Notes: generated by a model from the letters alone, not told the origin. Shown: positions 25,495-34,711, counted from the first letter of the stretch. The stretch: 64,000 nt of DNA from Aliikangiella coralliicola (GCF_007004725.1 NZ_ML660165.1:496001-560000), one strand, 5' to 3'. Made by a program: numbers and translations.

Positions 25495-26508
25495 CTAAAA
25501 AGCGTATTGCCACCCTAAAGTCACCTGGGAATCAATTTCCAGTTGAGGGCCATCAAGGTCTTGCCAAAGTGGTGTTTCCCACTCAAGCGCCAGTCGGTGA
25601 CCGCTATTTGCTATAAAATTCATACCAAGACCAGCAAATAATTTTTCTCCGCCACGTAAATCTGTATTAGCTGTTGGAACCATCATTGGATTAAGACTCG
25701 GATCTGCGCCGTCATAATCACTCTGGCTCACATAAGAAAGTCTTAACGAACCGCTCCAATGTTGATTGAATTTTTTGGCTGTCCACCCCGACAGAGTAAT
25801 TTTATCACCCACGGTATAATCATTATCGTTTTCTCCCAAACGAAATATTCCCCGCGCCTGAACACCTGATGACCAGGTATCAGCGTACTGATTGTAAGTG
25901 AAACCAAGAATCGCGTCATAAGTACCAGAACCCAACTGCATTGGATAAGGTAATTGAATATTACCGGCAGGTGTATTTCCCCTTTCATCAATTTCGCCTG
26001 TTGGCAATGACAGACCTATCTCCCAATGGGCATTATTGTCATCCTCTTTCCACAGGCGGTTAAGCGCTGAAAATTTAATATCGCCGATACCGCTGGTTTT
26101 CGTTGTGAAATTCATCCCCATACGCGTAAGATGATCCATCTCACTAGATAAGTAAGGTAGCATTAACATTAATGTTAGATCATTACTTGGCGCATACATC
26201 GTGCCCAGCATATGCATATCCATCGGCATATCCAGAGGCGCAACCATATAGTTATTAAGTACATCGCTAGTTGAGACTCGGTCTGTTCCACTACGATTGC
26301 CGGACATTTCCATTCGCATATAGCGATAAGAAAACATCCATTCACCTTCATTATGTAAATGATCAGCCATGACACCAAGCGGCGCGTGGCTGTCGGGTCT
26401 TGATAATTTTTGCGTTAAACTATCTTGTGTTGAAGAGTCATGTGCGTATGAAGTAGACGACAGAGTTGCTGCAGCAATTGCTACCAGCACATGTTTTGAT
26501 TTTTTCAT
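25495..26508 (-). CDS. Met-rich outer-membrane protein (MetA-pathway/transporter-like barrel)
   Basis: A 337-aa protein with a clear signal peptide (cleavage near S-Y-A/H-D) and beta-barrel character ending in Y-A-F. The N-terminal mature part has H-A-P-L-G-V-M-A-D-H-L-H-N-E-G-E-W-M-F-S-Y-R-Y-M, and a Met-rich stretch (P-L-D-M-P-M-D-M-H-M-L-G-T-M) that suggests copper(I) contact. Similar proteins are annotated as phenol-degradation MetA-like 'transporters' and are frequent in copper-resistance loci. No copper genes are adjacent, so the metal link is inference. Confidence 0.75.
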   Translation of the reverse strand: MKKSKHVLVAIAAATLSSTSYAHDSSTQDSLTQKLSRPDSHAPLGVMADHLHNEGEWMFSYRYMRMEMSGNRSGTDRVSTSDVLNNYMVAPLDMPMDMHMLGTMYAPSNDLTLMLMLPYLSSEMDHLTRMGMNFTTKTSGIGDIKFSALNRLWKEDDNNAHWEIGLSLPTGEIDERGNTPAGNIQLPYPMQLGSGTYDAILGFTYNQYADTWSSGVQARGIFRLGENDNDYTVGDKITLSGWTAKKFNQHWSGSLRLSYVSQSDYDGADPSLNPMMVPTANTDLRGGEKLFAGLGMNFIANSGHRLALEWETPLWQDLDGPQLEIDSQVTLGWQYAF

Positions 26509-26773
26509 TTTTCTTCTCAGTTAAACTAAACGAAATAAATTGTCACAATGCTCGCGACAATAAAAAAATATTGAATAGGAGGCTAGTTTAGATAACTGGT
26601 GAATCAAATGGTATGCGACGAAATGTCGCAGTTATTTTTATCTGGAACTGATGTGAATAACCCAGGTATACATGACTTGTTAAAAATATTATTTATGAGT
26701 TATCTTTGAGACAACTATCTCATTGAGAGTTCATAACACGTTACTCAGCTTAAAATTATTCGGGTACCACGAC

Positions 26774-27256
26774 ATGGAAAAATATCTAATCACCAAAAAC
26801 GAAATTGAAGCCATTGACGGTCTCAAGAAAACACACTTTCTTAATAGTAATGCTCGGCGAAAAAATAAATCTCTGGGCGATTTGGTCGGCCTTGCAAATA
26901 TTGGCTTTCACATTATCGAAATTGAACCAGGTTTCGAGTCAACCGAGTTACACAAGCACTATCACGAAGAAGAATGTGTTTACATTCTGGAAGGAATAGC
27001 CACAGCGACTATCGGTAACGAAGATCACACGGTAGCTGCAGGAGATTTTATTGGCTATCGCGCAGGTGGTGAAGCACACAAACTAAAAAATATTGGAGAT
27101 TCTATTTTAAGATGTATTGTGGTCGGTCAAAGACTTGAACACGATGTTGCTGATTACCCGAAGCTGAACAAACGCCTCTATCGAAACAAAGGACTGAAGT
27201 GGAATTTAGTTGATATCAACAATATTGACGAACCAATAGCAGGAAAAAAGAAATAG
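26774..27256 (+). CDS. Cupin-domain protein
   Basis: A single-domain cupin of about 160 aa. Conserved cupin motif 1 is visible as L-H-K-H-Y-H-E-E-E-C-V-Y-I-L-E-G (two His and a Glu for metal) and motif 2 as A-G-D-F-I-G-Y-R-A-G-G-E-A-H-K-L-K-N. The ATG at 26774 is chosen; a longer frame starts with TTG at 26723 and lacks a clear ribosome-binding site. Substrate unknown: cupins of this layout bind sugars, small acids or act as regulators. Confidence 0.85.
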   Translation: MEKYLITKNEIEAIDGLKKTHFLNSNARRKNKSLGDLVGLANIGFHIIEIEPGFESTELHKHYHEEECVYILEGIATATIGNEDHTVAAGDFIGYRAGGEAHKLKNIGDSILRCIVVGQRLEHDVADYPKLNKRLYRNKGLKWNLVDINNIDEPIAGKKK

Positions 27257-27265
27257 CTCGAATTT

Positions 27266-27299
27266 GCCATCCCTCCGGATAAATATCCAGAGGGATGGC
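27266..27299. terminator. Bidirectional terminator between cupin and lipoprotein genes
   Basis: A perfect 10-bp stem GCCATCCCTC/GAGGGATGGC, extended across one mismatch by GGAT/ATCC with an AAAT loop. It lies between two converging genes. No strong T-run follows directly. Confidence 0.75.
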
Positions 27300-27319
27300 T
27301 AACTGACATTCTTTAACTT

Positions 27320-29812
27320 TTACTCATCTAAATTAATAGTAACCAGATTATAAGAAAAAGGCTGGCTGGAACCGTTATACCTGAGTCCGAAAACTAGCAG
27401 CGTCTTGTCATCATCGGTCAACCACATATCTCCAACAGATGTTAAAACTGTTTTCGATAACGGAATATCTCTTTGTTTTAGAAATGGACCTGATTCGCCA
27501 GCTATATCATAGATACTTAGCGAAGTCGTACTGTATGAAAAAAGAATCGCTTTATCTCCACGATTGGAAACAATTGCATTATCCAGGCTGTGAACGCTCG
27601 CGCCTTGCAAGTTGCCAATAAATGACAGGTTTTGATCGTAAACGTATGTTCTATGAACCATTCTTTCACCATGGGCGCTAATACCAATCATGTCAGGTAC
27701 ATAGTGAGTATCAGGGTCCTGTGAGTTGATCTTGGTAAACTCTTTGGTAGAAGAATCATAAAAATACATATCACGAGAGCCAGTTATCGTCGGCTGACCA
27801 GCATAAATCATTCGACTTCTATCCCTGCTCAATATTGAAAGAGGCGAGTGAATAGAGGGGCCAGAAACCGACTCATAGCTTGGGTATGCCCAAAGATTAG
27901 GCCACTGATTTGTATCGCCAACTAACATTGAACCATCATCAAAAGCATGAATGAGGCCACGATCTTCCACATAACAATCACTGTTACTGGTGGTTTCTAA
28001 AACACTAAGTGTATTAGCATCATAATGAACAACCTCACAAGCTGTTGTGGTGACCAATAATTCTTCGCCATCAGTGGTCAGTGTTAGTGTATGCGCATTA
28101 CTCCTGAGCACCTGCTCGGTCCAACTATTACCATCGTTGGTTAACACTACCAAACTTCCGCCCATCACCAGGTAAAAAACATGGCGTTCCGGGTCATATT
28201 CGATTGCTCTCGGCGTTCCCGAAATAGGAAACACACCAGTGCTTATTTGCGGCCGACTTCTGATTACAAGATTCTTCGTTCCCCGTTCTAGATTAAGATT
28301 GTTTGACAAACGGACCTCATATTCACCAAGGGCTAATTGAGGCACCTTAAAACCTAAAACCGTGTCTTGTTCATTGTCTTTTTCTGAAATTACAGAACCA
28401 TCTAGGGTTAACTCAGCGCCGAGCAGATTTTCTCCGAATAATTTGGTCGTAACGTCTTCATTTTCGTAAACCACATATGGAAAAAGTGATTTGATTGTGG
28501 GCAGCTGGAACGACATTTCAAAAGGAAATGTTACCGTAGTTTCCTCTACATACTGTCCACTATAGGTCACGCTCACCTCGGCGATATGCTCACCGTTGGT
28601 TAACGATTCAAGCGCAGCTTTATTAACCTGCAGGCTGGCCACCGCTCCCGACTCTACACTATTGCTCACTGCTATTGCCGATACCCAGGGCGAGTCCGTT
28701 TGAATGGTCCAATCCAGCAACTCGCCAGTATGCGCCATTTCGAACTCTAAACTGAGTTCTTCCTCAGTGGTTTGTGCATTGACATCTATGTCCAGAGACT
28801 CAGGAGTCGTTAGTGTCGGTACCTCGACAACAAATGTGACAACCACAGGCGTGGTAAACCCTTCACTATCTGTGACTAATAATGTCGCAGAATACTCACC
28901 TGGCGCCAGCCCTTCGATATTGGGAGTTACTTGAAGATAACCAGTGCTTGAATCAACAGAAAAACTCAACCAGTCAACCTCAGCTGAATCGTATTCAACA
29001 ACGGTATTACTATTAGCCAAGTTGGTATTATTGCCATTAACCGTCACCACTACCGGGTCTAGCTCAAGCGACGTTCCCGCAGTCGCGTTAAAGGTAATTT
29101 GATCTGGCATATTCGCGATATTTTCAAGATAGTAGGTATAGCCGTTTTCAGATCTGGCGACTATTCCATACCAATCAGCGAGCCACAATTCCATTGACTG
29201 ATCAATCGTAATCTTTTGGCCATCAATCGTAGTGGTGTAATTTAAACGAATCGCCAGCCGGTGAGCATCAAATTCTTTATAAGGCGTGTTTATTTTCTCT
29301 CGGCCTAAATAGCTGACGGCGCCGGTATAGTCGATAGACCTTTTGCCATAAGTTGGGGAAATGTTCACTTCCCCTTTGCCGCTGTAATTGAATGTTTGAC
29401 CTTTCTGCCAGTTTTCAGAAAATAAGATCACCTCATCATTTAATATAATATTGGTAGAAAATGTGCCCGCGCCTGAAACGCTGATAGAAGGAAAATAAAC
29501 TCCTTTATAGATCAACGACTGGTTGTTTGCATAAAAGTACTCTTTCACACCTGATGGGTGAAGCAGCGGCGAAAGAGTCTGACCGCCAATATTTTGTGAA
29601 GTGAGAAAATAAGTCGAACTGCCGGTAGAAGTGTATTCCCATCGGTAACTCTGGTTAATCGGAAAAGCAGCAAGATGATATTTTTGAACACCAGTGCCTG
29701 TGCCTCCATTCCCCACAGGCGTACTATCGCCACCACCACCGCCACCACATGCTGACAGCGCTACCATTAAGAAAAAAGCTACAAAATACGAGCCCATTTT
29801 CAAGCCAAACAT
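27320..29812 (-). CDS. Large lipoprotein with Ig-like, IPT and beta-propeller domains
   Basis: An 830-aa surface or periplasmic lipoprotein (lipobox L-S-A-C at Cys22 followed by a Gly-rich linker). After an N-terminal beta region (about 45-230) come two cadherin/Ig-like repeats (about 235-430; A-P-G-E-Y-S-A-T-L-L-V-T-D-S-E-G), an IPT/TIG domain (about 430-520; V-V-Y-E-N-E-D-V-T-T-K-L-F-G-E-N-L) and a C-terminal propeller-like region (about 530-830) with repeated V-F-Y-L-V / L-L-V-T-T / S-M-L-V-G strands. No catalytic motif seen. A binding or scaffolding role is plausible. Confidence 0.8.
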   Translation of the reverse strand: MFGLKMGSYFVAFFLMVALSACGGGGGGDSTPVGNGGTGTGVQKYHLAAFPINQSYRWEYTSTGSSTYFLTSQNIGGQTLSPLLHPSGVKEYFYANNQSLIYKGVYFPSISVSGAGTFSTNIILNDEVILFSENWQKGQTFNYSGKGEVNISPTYGKRSIDYTGAVSYLGREKINTPYKEFDAHRLAIRLNYTTTIDGQKITIDQSMELWLADWYGIVARSENGYTYYLENIANMPDQITFNATAGTSLELDPVVVTVNGNNTNLANSNTVVEYDSAEVDWLSFSVDSSTGYLQVTPNIEGLAPGEYSATLLVTDSEGFTTPVVVTFVVEVPTLTTPESLDIDVNAQTTEEELSLEFEMAHTGELLDWTIQTDSPWVSAIAVSNSVESGAVASLQVNKAALESLTNGEHIAEVSVTYSGQYVEETTVTFPFEMSFQLPTIKSLFPYVVYENEDVTTKLFGENLLGAELTLDGSVISEKDNEQDTVLGFKVPQLALGEYEVRLSNNLNLERGTKNLVIRSRPQISTGVFPISGTPRAIEYDPERHVFYLVMGGSLVVLTNDGNSWTEQVLRSNAHTLTLTTDGEELLVTTTACEVVHYDANTLSVLETTSNSDCYVEDRGLIHAFDDGSMLVGDTNQWPNLWAYPSYESVSGPSIHSPLSILSRDRSRMIYAGQPTITGSRDMYFYDSSTKEFTKINSQDPDTHYVPDMIGISAHGERMVHRTYVYDQNLSFIGNLQGASVHSLDNAIVSNRGDKAILFSYSTTSLSIYDIAGESGPFLKQRDIPLSKTVLTSVGDMWLTDDDKTLLVFGLRYNGSSQPFSYNLVTINLDE

Positions 29813-30422
29813 TCTTTAATCCCCTAAAACTACTTAATCTTATTCAAATTGCACTCTGGTTATAAGCCCAGATTTACACCATTTCGACTGTCGATTTGCT
29901 TAAAGCCTCTTGCAATTACACAAATCTTAGCGCTGCGCATTATATGTTCAGTGCAATAATAGTGACAAGTTTAACTTGTAAGAAAAATCTAAGGCGGTTG
30001 ATGCTGATAAGGCGTATTGCTTGTGGTAAATCGCATCAGCCCGCATATCTAACCGAGCTCAATATCTCCATCTGATAAACAGATTAACTTATAACAATTT
30101 TCAAATACCTAATCGTTTCATGCAATAAAAACGGCGTAACCGAATTTTAAGTCCGACAAAAAACACTTTAAAAAACGCTTTAACCAAAAATCAATCGACA
30201 AAAAAATATTATAAAAAATAGCACTATTGGCTCGGCAAATATTTTCGCATCTCAATAAAAGAACAAGTAAAAAATAGTTATATTTTCGAAATTTTTTAGT
30301 GATAAAGTCGCGCCGTAAATTCGATTGAAGGCTACAGATTTAAGCCTGTCAGTTGCATTTACATTAACAATATTTTGCTTAACAACTAATCGATAATACA
30401 CACTAAAAAGTGGAGATAAATC
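29813..30422. other. AT-rich intergenic region, 610 bp
   Basis: Divergent region between the Ig/IPT lipoprotein and the VHL-like gene. The part from about 30100 onward is strongly AT-rich with A-tracts, as in silenced horizontally acquired DNA. GATGC/GCATC and GCTGAT/ATCAGC inverted repeats lie around 30000-30045. I see no ORF worth calling and no confident promoter. Confidence 0.4.
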
Positions 30423-31055
30423 ATGACTAAACTTGCACATATTTCAATTGCAATAATGCTAATTCTATTTTCAATTTCTGATAGTCGAGCGAATGGATGC
30501 CCGATAGGCGCACCGGGTTCAAGCGACGTATGCGTTCTGATAACCGACGTTGAACAAGATGGAACTAGCGTTACTTTTCATGGCTATGGCGGCGGATACA
30601 ATAACGGAAATCCATTAGATTTTTCTCATCGGCTAAACTGGTATTCAAACGAAAATGGATACTTGGGAACAGGTAAAAGTATTACCGTTGACCTCGATTT
30701 GGGTGCTCATCAAATTAGCGCAGCCTGGGGTTACCCTGGTGCCTCGTATAAGGCATCTAAAAATATTTTTGTTCGTGAAAAATATTGTGCCTATGAACAA
30801 GCTTCCCTGGCTGAAACTATTGACGAGGTTTATAGTATCGATTTTCATAACAAAGAAAGCGTTCCTGCCAAAGTCTTCTGGTTAACCTATTCTGGCGAAA
30901 GAATGCATTATGCGACACTTCAACCAGGCGAGCGCCTTAAACAAAATGGTTACCCTGGAAATCAATGGTTGGTGACCGATAATCACGAGCAATGCATACA
31001 AGTGATGTCTACTGGTTATTACAACGCCGGCTATGACATCCACTTTGAACACTAG
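30423..31055 (+). CDS. Secreted protein with a pVHL beta-domain-like C-terminus
   Basis: A 210-aa exported protein: signal peptide (about 1-23, cleavage near R-A-N-G), an N-terminal beta region (about 30-115) and a C-terminal domain (about 138-205) reading V-F-W-L-T-Y-S-G-E-R-M-H-Y-A-T-L-Q-P-G and G-Y-P-G-N-Q-W-L-V-T-D. This parallels the human VHL beta domain (V-W-L-N-F-D-G ... Y-P-T-L-P-P-G ... S-Y-R-G-H-L-W-L-F-R-D). Of the hydroxyproline-pocket residues, Trp88, Tyr98 and Trp117 correspond to Trp153, Tyr163 and Trp182; Ser111 and His115 are replaced by Gly176 and Asn180. A good ribosome-binding site (GGAG) precedes the ATG. Function unknown; peptide or ligand binding is suggested. Confidence 0.8.
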   Translation: MTKLAHISIAIMLILFSISDSRANGCPIGAPGSSDVCVLITDVEQDGTSVTFHGYGGGYNNGNPLDFSHRLNWYSNENGYLGTGKSITVDLDLGAHQISAAWGYPGASYKASKNIFVREKYCAYEQASLAETIDEVYSIDFHNKESVPAKVFWLTYSGERMHYATLQPGERLKQNGYPGNQWLVTDNHEQCIQVMSTGYYNAGYDIHFEH

Positions 31056-31088
31056 TTTTGATGTAACGCTTTCTCTGAAAGTCGGAGG

Positions 31089-31125
31089 CAAGGCTGACCA
31101 AACCTCAGTCTTGTTTCCTTTTCTT
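31089..31125 (+). terminator. Terminator of the VHL-like gene
   Basis: CAAGGCTGA (31089-31097) pairs with TCAGTCTTG (31105-31113) with one G-U pair and a 7-nt loop, followed by TTTCCTTTTCTT. It lies 34 bp after the VHL-like stop codon. Confidence 0.85.
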
Positions 31126-31334
31126 AAGTTTTCACTGCTTTACTTTTTCACCAACTCAGTGAAGCTCCTGGAACTAGCGTACCGACTCAACCAACCACTC
31201 CTGAAAGCCCACTATCAGGCACCTGCAGCTTGCCTGCTTCAAAAACTCAAAAAAATTTCCAATAGCGTGTAATAATTTAAGATATCAGCCACTAACCAGT
31301 TAAATACCAAAAATGAGTGGATTAAATAGTTAGT

Positions 31335-31826
31335 ATGGGGAGTGATTTTTACACAGCATCAATTTTACCCTTTGCCGCGATAATCATTAAGATTTGCAGA
31401 GCCTACACCGATAATCAAACTGACTTTGAAGATTATTATCAAGAGGTGTGTTTGCAAATCTGGCGTAGTAGAGACAGTTTTCAAGGGAAATCTGAATGGT
31501 CAACCTGGATTTATCGAATATCTTTAAATGTCTGTTTAACCTACTTAAAGAAAAGGAAAAACGATCCACATCATTTTACTTCCGATTCATTACCGCCTGA
31601 GGCAGCAGAGCATTGCCAAGCCTTTGATGATGAGTCTATCAATCAACTTTACGTTGCTATCAGACAACTATCGGAAATCGATCGAGCTGTCATTTTGCTC
31701 TACCTGGAAGAAAAATCATACCAGGAAATTGCCCAAATAATTGGCACCAATCCAAATAACATTGGCGTTCGGATTAAGAGAATCAAAGAACGTCTATTTA
31801 AAATTTTAGATTCTGAGGAAAAATAA
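31335..31826 (+). CDS. ECF-type RNA polymerase sigma factor
   Basis: A 163-aa sigma-70 family protein of the extracytoplasmic-function type. Region 2 spans about residues 10-75 (D-F-E-D-Y-Y-Q-E-V-C-L-Q-I-W-R-S-R-D-S-F, W-S-T-W-I-Y-R-I-S-L-N-V-C-L-T-Y) and region 4 about 105-160 (L-S-E-I-D-R-A-V-I-L-L-Y-L-E-E-K-S-Y-Q-E-I-A-Q-I-I-G). The next gene starts immediately after its stop, so it is co-transcribed with a membrane protein likely to control it. No promoter resembling an autoregulated ECF site was recognised. ECF group unknown. Confidence 0.93.
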   Translation: MGSDFYTASILPFAAIIIKICRAYTDNQTDFEDYYQEVCLQIWRSRDSFQGKSEWSTWIYRISLNVCLTYLKKRKNDPHHFTSDSLPPEAAEHCQAFDDESINQLYVAIRQLSEIDRAVILLYLEEKSYQEIAQIIGTNPNNIGVRIKRIKERLFKILDSEEK

Positions 31827-32468
31827 ATGGAAAAATCAATTGAGACTATCTGGAAGGAAGGCTTCATTAATAGTGACGCACTTGTCGCTCCTAAAATTAA
31901 CGATTTGTATAATCAAAAATCCCAAAATATCGTTGATAAGTTCCACCGCATGTTTACCATCAATCGCCAGGCAATTATTGCCGGTGGCATCATAATTTTG
32001 GTTGCATCAGCTATTTTCGGCTTGCCCTATTTAGGCGCATTTATATTTTTCTTGTTAATGGCACTTCTTGCTGTCGGTAGAGATGGTATGAAAAAGCTAG
32101 AGAAGCTTGATAAAAATACGAATAGCTATGAATATCTGAAAGCCTTTTCTAATTGGAGAAAAGAGGCCATAGCAGCTTATGCTAAAGCTTATACTTATTT
32201 CTACCCACTTCTTTTTCTTGGCATAGCAATAAGATTTATGTTTTCCAATGACGCCCAGGCTATCATTAATGCAATAGTGGTTGAGAACCCTGACATCTAC
32301 CACCTTTTCGGAATTCCATGGTTTTTCACATTGGGGATTGCTTTTATCACTGCGGTATTAACTTATTTTGGAGGCGCTTTATATAGAATAGACTTAGATG
32401 TTGTTTATGGGTCGTCTTTTAAAAAACTAGATGATTTAATTGCAGAAATGGAAGAATTGCGGCGATAG
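31827..32468 (+). CDS. Four-helix membrane protein linked to the ECF sigma factor (putative anti-sigma)
   Basis: A 213-aa protein with two hydrophobic hairpins, about residues 50-90 (paired spans) and about 125-190, a cytoplasmic-looking N-terminus of about 45 residues, and a helical acidic C-terminus. It begins at the base after the sigma gene's stop, so translation is coupled. Anti-sigma factors are usually encoded like this, but I see no zinc-binding H-x3-C-x2-C motif or known anti-sigma domain. The N-terminal segment (E-T-I-W-K-E-G-F-I-N-S-D-A-L-V-A-P-K-I-N-D) is the best candidate for sigma binding. Role is inferred from the gene pair. Confidence 0.65.
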   Translation: MEKSIETIWKEGFINSDALVAPKINDLYNQKSQNIVDKFHRMFTINRQAIIAGGIIILVASAIFGLPYLGAFIFFLLMALLAVGRDGMKKLEKLDKNTNSYEYLKAFSNWRKEAIAAYAKAYTYFYPLLFLGIAIRFMFSNDAQAIINAIVVENPDIYHLFGIPWFFTLGIAFITAVLTYFGGALYRIDLDVVYGSSFKKLDDLIAEMEELRR

Positions 32469-32635
32469 CTATTTTTCGATATAACGACGAGAATAGTATT
32501 AATAAAAAGTTGGCAGTTTGCGCATCCTGTTTATTTTCAATAATGTTTTACAGCGCTTTCTTTATTCCCGCAAAACATCATAGCGAACAAATAAACAGGA
32601 CTCTCCGCTTCTAAAAGTATATTTTGGTATTCAAG

Positions 32636-33472
32636 TTATTTAATCTTAGAAAGCAACTTCGGATTAGTTACCAGTTTTCTGACACCATGAGCATGATCTT
32701 CCTTAAACACATTTCCCTTACACCACTTCCCTAGAGTATTAATATTAATTTTCGCGCACTGAGGACGAACGCTCCATGAAACCTGAAGCGGTGAACATTT
32801 TTGTTCTGTATATTTAGGACCAGTAGTTGAACCTAAAAATTCGACCGGCTTGCCAGTCTTTACTGGCAAAGCTTTGGCTTGATGTAAACCATCCACAACA
32901 TTACCGTCATACGCAAAATCGCTAAAATCAAGCGCAGAGGGATCATTGACGACCACGAACACTTGAGTCTCTACACGTAAATCAGGATTAGCACAACTTT
33001 CGGAAAGACAAGAACCTAACCCCTTCCCCGGCTTTACATCACAAGAAGAATGAACCCAGTGAACCTCAATCGTATCGCCAGGCTTTAATCCATTACAAAC
33101 ATCCCCTTCAGGTGCCTGAAGTTCTTTCTTAGAAAGTGACTGACTGCTACTACACTGATATCCGCCACCATGACCATGGTTGCCTTCGCCGGCATAAATT
33201 GAAAAATCTTTCGCTTTATGTTCTGCATTATTATGGAAATGGATATTGCACAAATTCATCTTGGAATAACTTGGTGCTAAGGAAAAAAGTCGTTTATTCT
33301 CCCCTGTTACACTATCAATATCTCTTGGCGCTTGCGGACCAAATCCTTCACAAACAGCACCTTTATCCATGGCGGTTTCGTTTCCACTATCATTTGCGAT
33401 AACAAACGAAGAAAAAGAACAGGAGAGTATCGCAGCATAAATGTATTTGTTGGTTTTATAAACTAATCTCAT
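32636..33472 (-). CDS. Delta-class carbonic anhydrase
   Basis: A 278-aa exported protein (signal peptide to about residue 26, cleavage near V-I-A/N-D). The core M-N-L-C-N-I-H-F-H-N-N-A-E-H-K (His78, His80 and His85 as likely zinc ligands) followed by G-G-G-Y-Q-C matches what I recall of the delta-class carbonic anhydrase group first seen in diatoms and found in marine bacteria. It interconverts CO2 and bicarbonate; export indicates a periplasmic or surface role. Cys are numerous (about ten), consistent with disulfides. It stands alone on the minus strand. Family call is from memory of the motif, so some uncertainty remains. Confidence 0.75.
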   Translation of the reverse strand: MRLVYKTNKYIYAAILSCSFSSFVIANDSGNETAMDKGAVCEGFGPQAPRDIDSVTGENKRLFSLAPSYSKMNLCNIHFHNNAEHKAKDFSIYAGEGNHGHGGGYQCSSSQSLSKKELQAPEGDVCNGLKPGDTIEVHWVHSSCDVKPGKGLGSCLSESCANPDLRVETQVFVVVNDPSALDFSDFAYDGNVVDGLHQAKALPVKTGKPVEFLGSTTGPKYTEQKCSPLQVSWSVRPQCAKININTLGKWCKGNVFKEDHAHGVRKLVTNPKLLSKIK

Positions 33473-33696
33473 TGTATTTGCCTATCTTTTTTGTGAATTA
33501 AATTGAACAATTATTCTCGTTATGGTTTTGATTAAGTTTTAATTTCGATGTCACGGAAATCTCTCAAAATTTTCATTAGTATAATTTAAAAGAGTATTCG
33601 GATAGCATACTTGGTTAACAATTTAATAGTCCATCAATAAGCTTGGAAAAAAAATTCTAGTTAAGCATTTTCAGTCGAAGCTATTGAACAACAATG

Positions 33697-34185
33697 TTAT
33701 TGTTCTTCGTTCTTTATTTCATTTATTTGAACAAAGTCAATCGAAGCAGGTAATTCGAACAATCTGGATTTTAGAAACTCCGGCTTTAGATTAATTTCAC
33801 TGATACGACTAAGAGCGACCCATTTATATTTCAGATTCAGGCCAGACTCAATCCCATCAAACGCTTGCTCAAATTGAATATTGTGACAATCCATAATTTC
33901 TGCCAGATAATAAGTGGCTATCTCGTGATACTTTTTATTACCATATTCGAAGAAATTCTCAACATACCAAAGTGGTCTAGAAACTTGACAGAACACTCCC
34001 GACTCTTCTTTCATTTCCCGAACAAGCGTGTCATCAGAGTTTTCAAAAAACTCAACACGTCCACCAGGAAGTGCCCAGAAATCATCACCAACAGCTTGAT
34101 GAACAAGTATATGCTCTTTGACAATAAGCACCGCAACACTTCGAAAATTAAAACAATTATTTTGCAAGTCAAATTTAATCATCAC
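33697..34185 (-). CDS. NUDIX hydrolase
   Basis: A 162-aa NUDIX protein. The NUDIX box is complete at about residues 43-65: G-R-V-E-F-F-E-N-S-D-D-T-L-V-R-E-M-K-E-E-S-G fits G-x5-E-x7-R-E-x2-E-E-x-G. Such enzymes hydrolyse nucleoside-diphosphate derivatives in the cytoplasm; substrate is not predictable. Two ATGs lie in tandem at the start. A single gene with AT-rich flanks. Confidence 0.9.
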   Translation of the reverse strand: MMIKFDLQNNCFNFRSVAVLIVKEHILVHQAVGDDFWALPGGRVEFFENSDDTLVREMKEESGVFCQVSRPLWYVENFFEYGNKKYHEIATYYLAEIMDCHNIQFEQAFDGIESGLNLKYKWVALSRISEINLKPEFLKSRLFELPASIDFVQINEIKNEEQ

Positions 34186-34505
34186 ACACCTGAACGTAAA
34201 CCTTTATAAAACTCATATTGAGAACTTTTCATGAGACTAATTTAAATGATGCACTAACCACCTGGCCAGTTTAACTGTTCTTAGCGCAGTAATCTCCGTT
34301 TTAAGTTGCTAATTTCCATGCTCTCATGTTTTCTCCTCTTACGCTTCAATTCTTGAAGATTTTCGATTATTGAGATATATTAAAAGTTCGAGACAAGGGA
34401 TTGACTTGAGGCTCGTTAAGTATTCCCGCCCCATCTGTGTTTCCCCGACTGCGATATTTGGTTATCAAATATGACCAGAGCTCTGGAAAGAAGGATTTTT
34501 GCTTT

Positions 34506-34595
34506 ATGAAAGTTATTGCACTTGCCAGGATACTTTTTGAATCAATTGACTACCTAAAGAGAAATTCGGCTGAACAGCAAGTGACCGAGAGTTAA
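34506..34595 (+). CDS. Possible small ORF (29 aa) upstream of the subtilase
   Basis: A frame starting M-K-V-I-A-L-A-R with AAGGAT about 10 nt before the ATG, ending 117 nt before the subtilase start. The peptide is helical and unrecognised. It could be a leader, a remnant or chance; length alone is not significant. Confidence 0.2.
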   Translation: MKVIALARILFESIDYLKRNSAEQQVTES

Positions 34596-34658
34596 TCAAT
34601 AAACTGTAACTCTAAAATACAAAACTTCCTTACTTTGGTTTTGATAGCACTAATCCAT

Positions 34659-34694
34659 GATTAATCGCGGAATTAATTGATATTCGATTAATCG
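34659..34694. promoter_or_regulatory. Two GATTAATC palindromic octamers before the subtilase
   Basis: GATTAATC at 34659-34666 and 34686-34693, the second inside the 10-bp palindrome CGATTAATCG (34685-34694), with starts 27 bp apart and just before the ribosome-binding site. Possibly operator half-sites or a leader hairpin. A third GATTAATCGAA occurs at 45688 in another promoter region. Confidence 0.3.
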
Positions 34695-34711
34695 AAACAA
34701 AGGAAGATACA

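Larger units (their letters stand above)
34186..34711. other. 526-bp intergenic region before the subtilase gene
   Basis: Contains a possible 29-codon ORF (34506-34595) and a pair of GATTAATC octamers (34659-34694), both described separately. Nothing else stands out; both flanking genes point away from it. Confidence 0.4.

Noticed and set aside
30252-30440. 62-codon minus-strand frame before the VHL-like gene
   Set aside because: No family or ribosome-binding site; it overlaps the VHL-like gene's start and lies in an A/T-rich promoter region.
31033-31272. 79-codon plus-strand frame after the VHL-like gene
   Set aside because: It overlaps the VHL-like gene's end and passes through the terminator hairpin at 31089-31125; no recognisable protein features.
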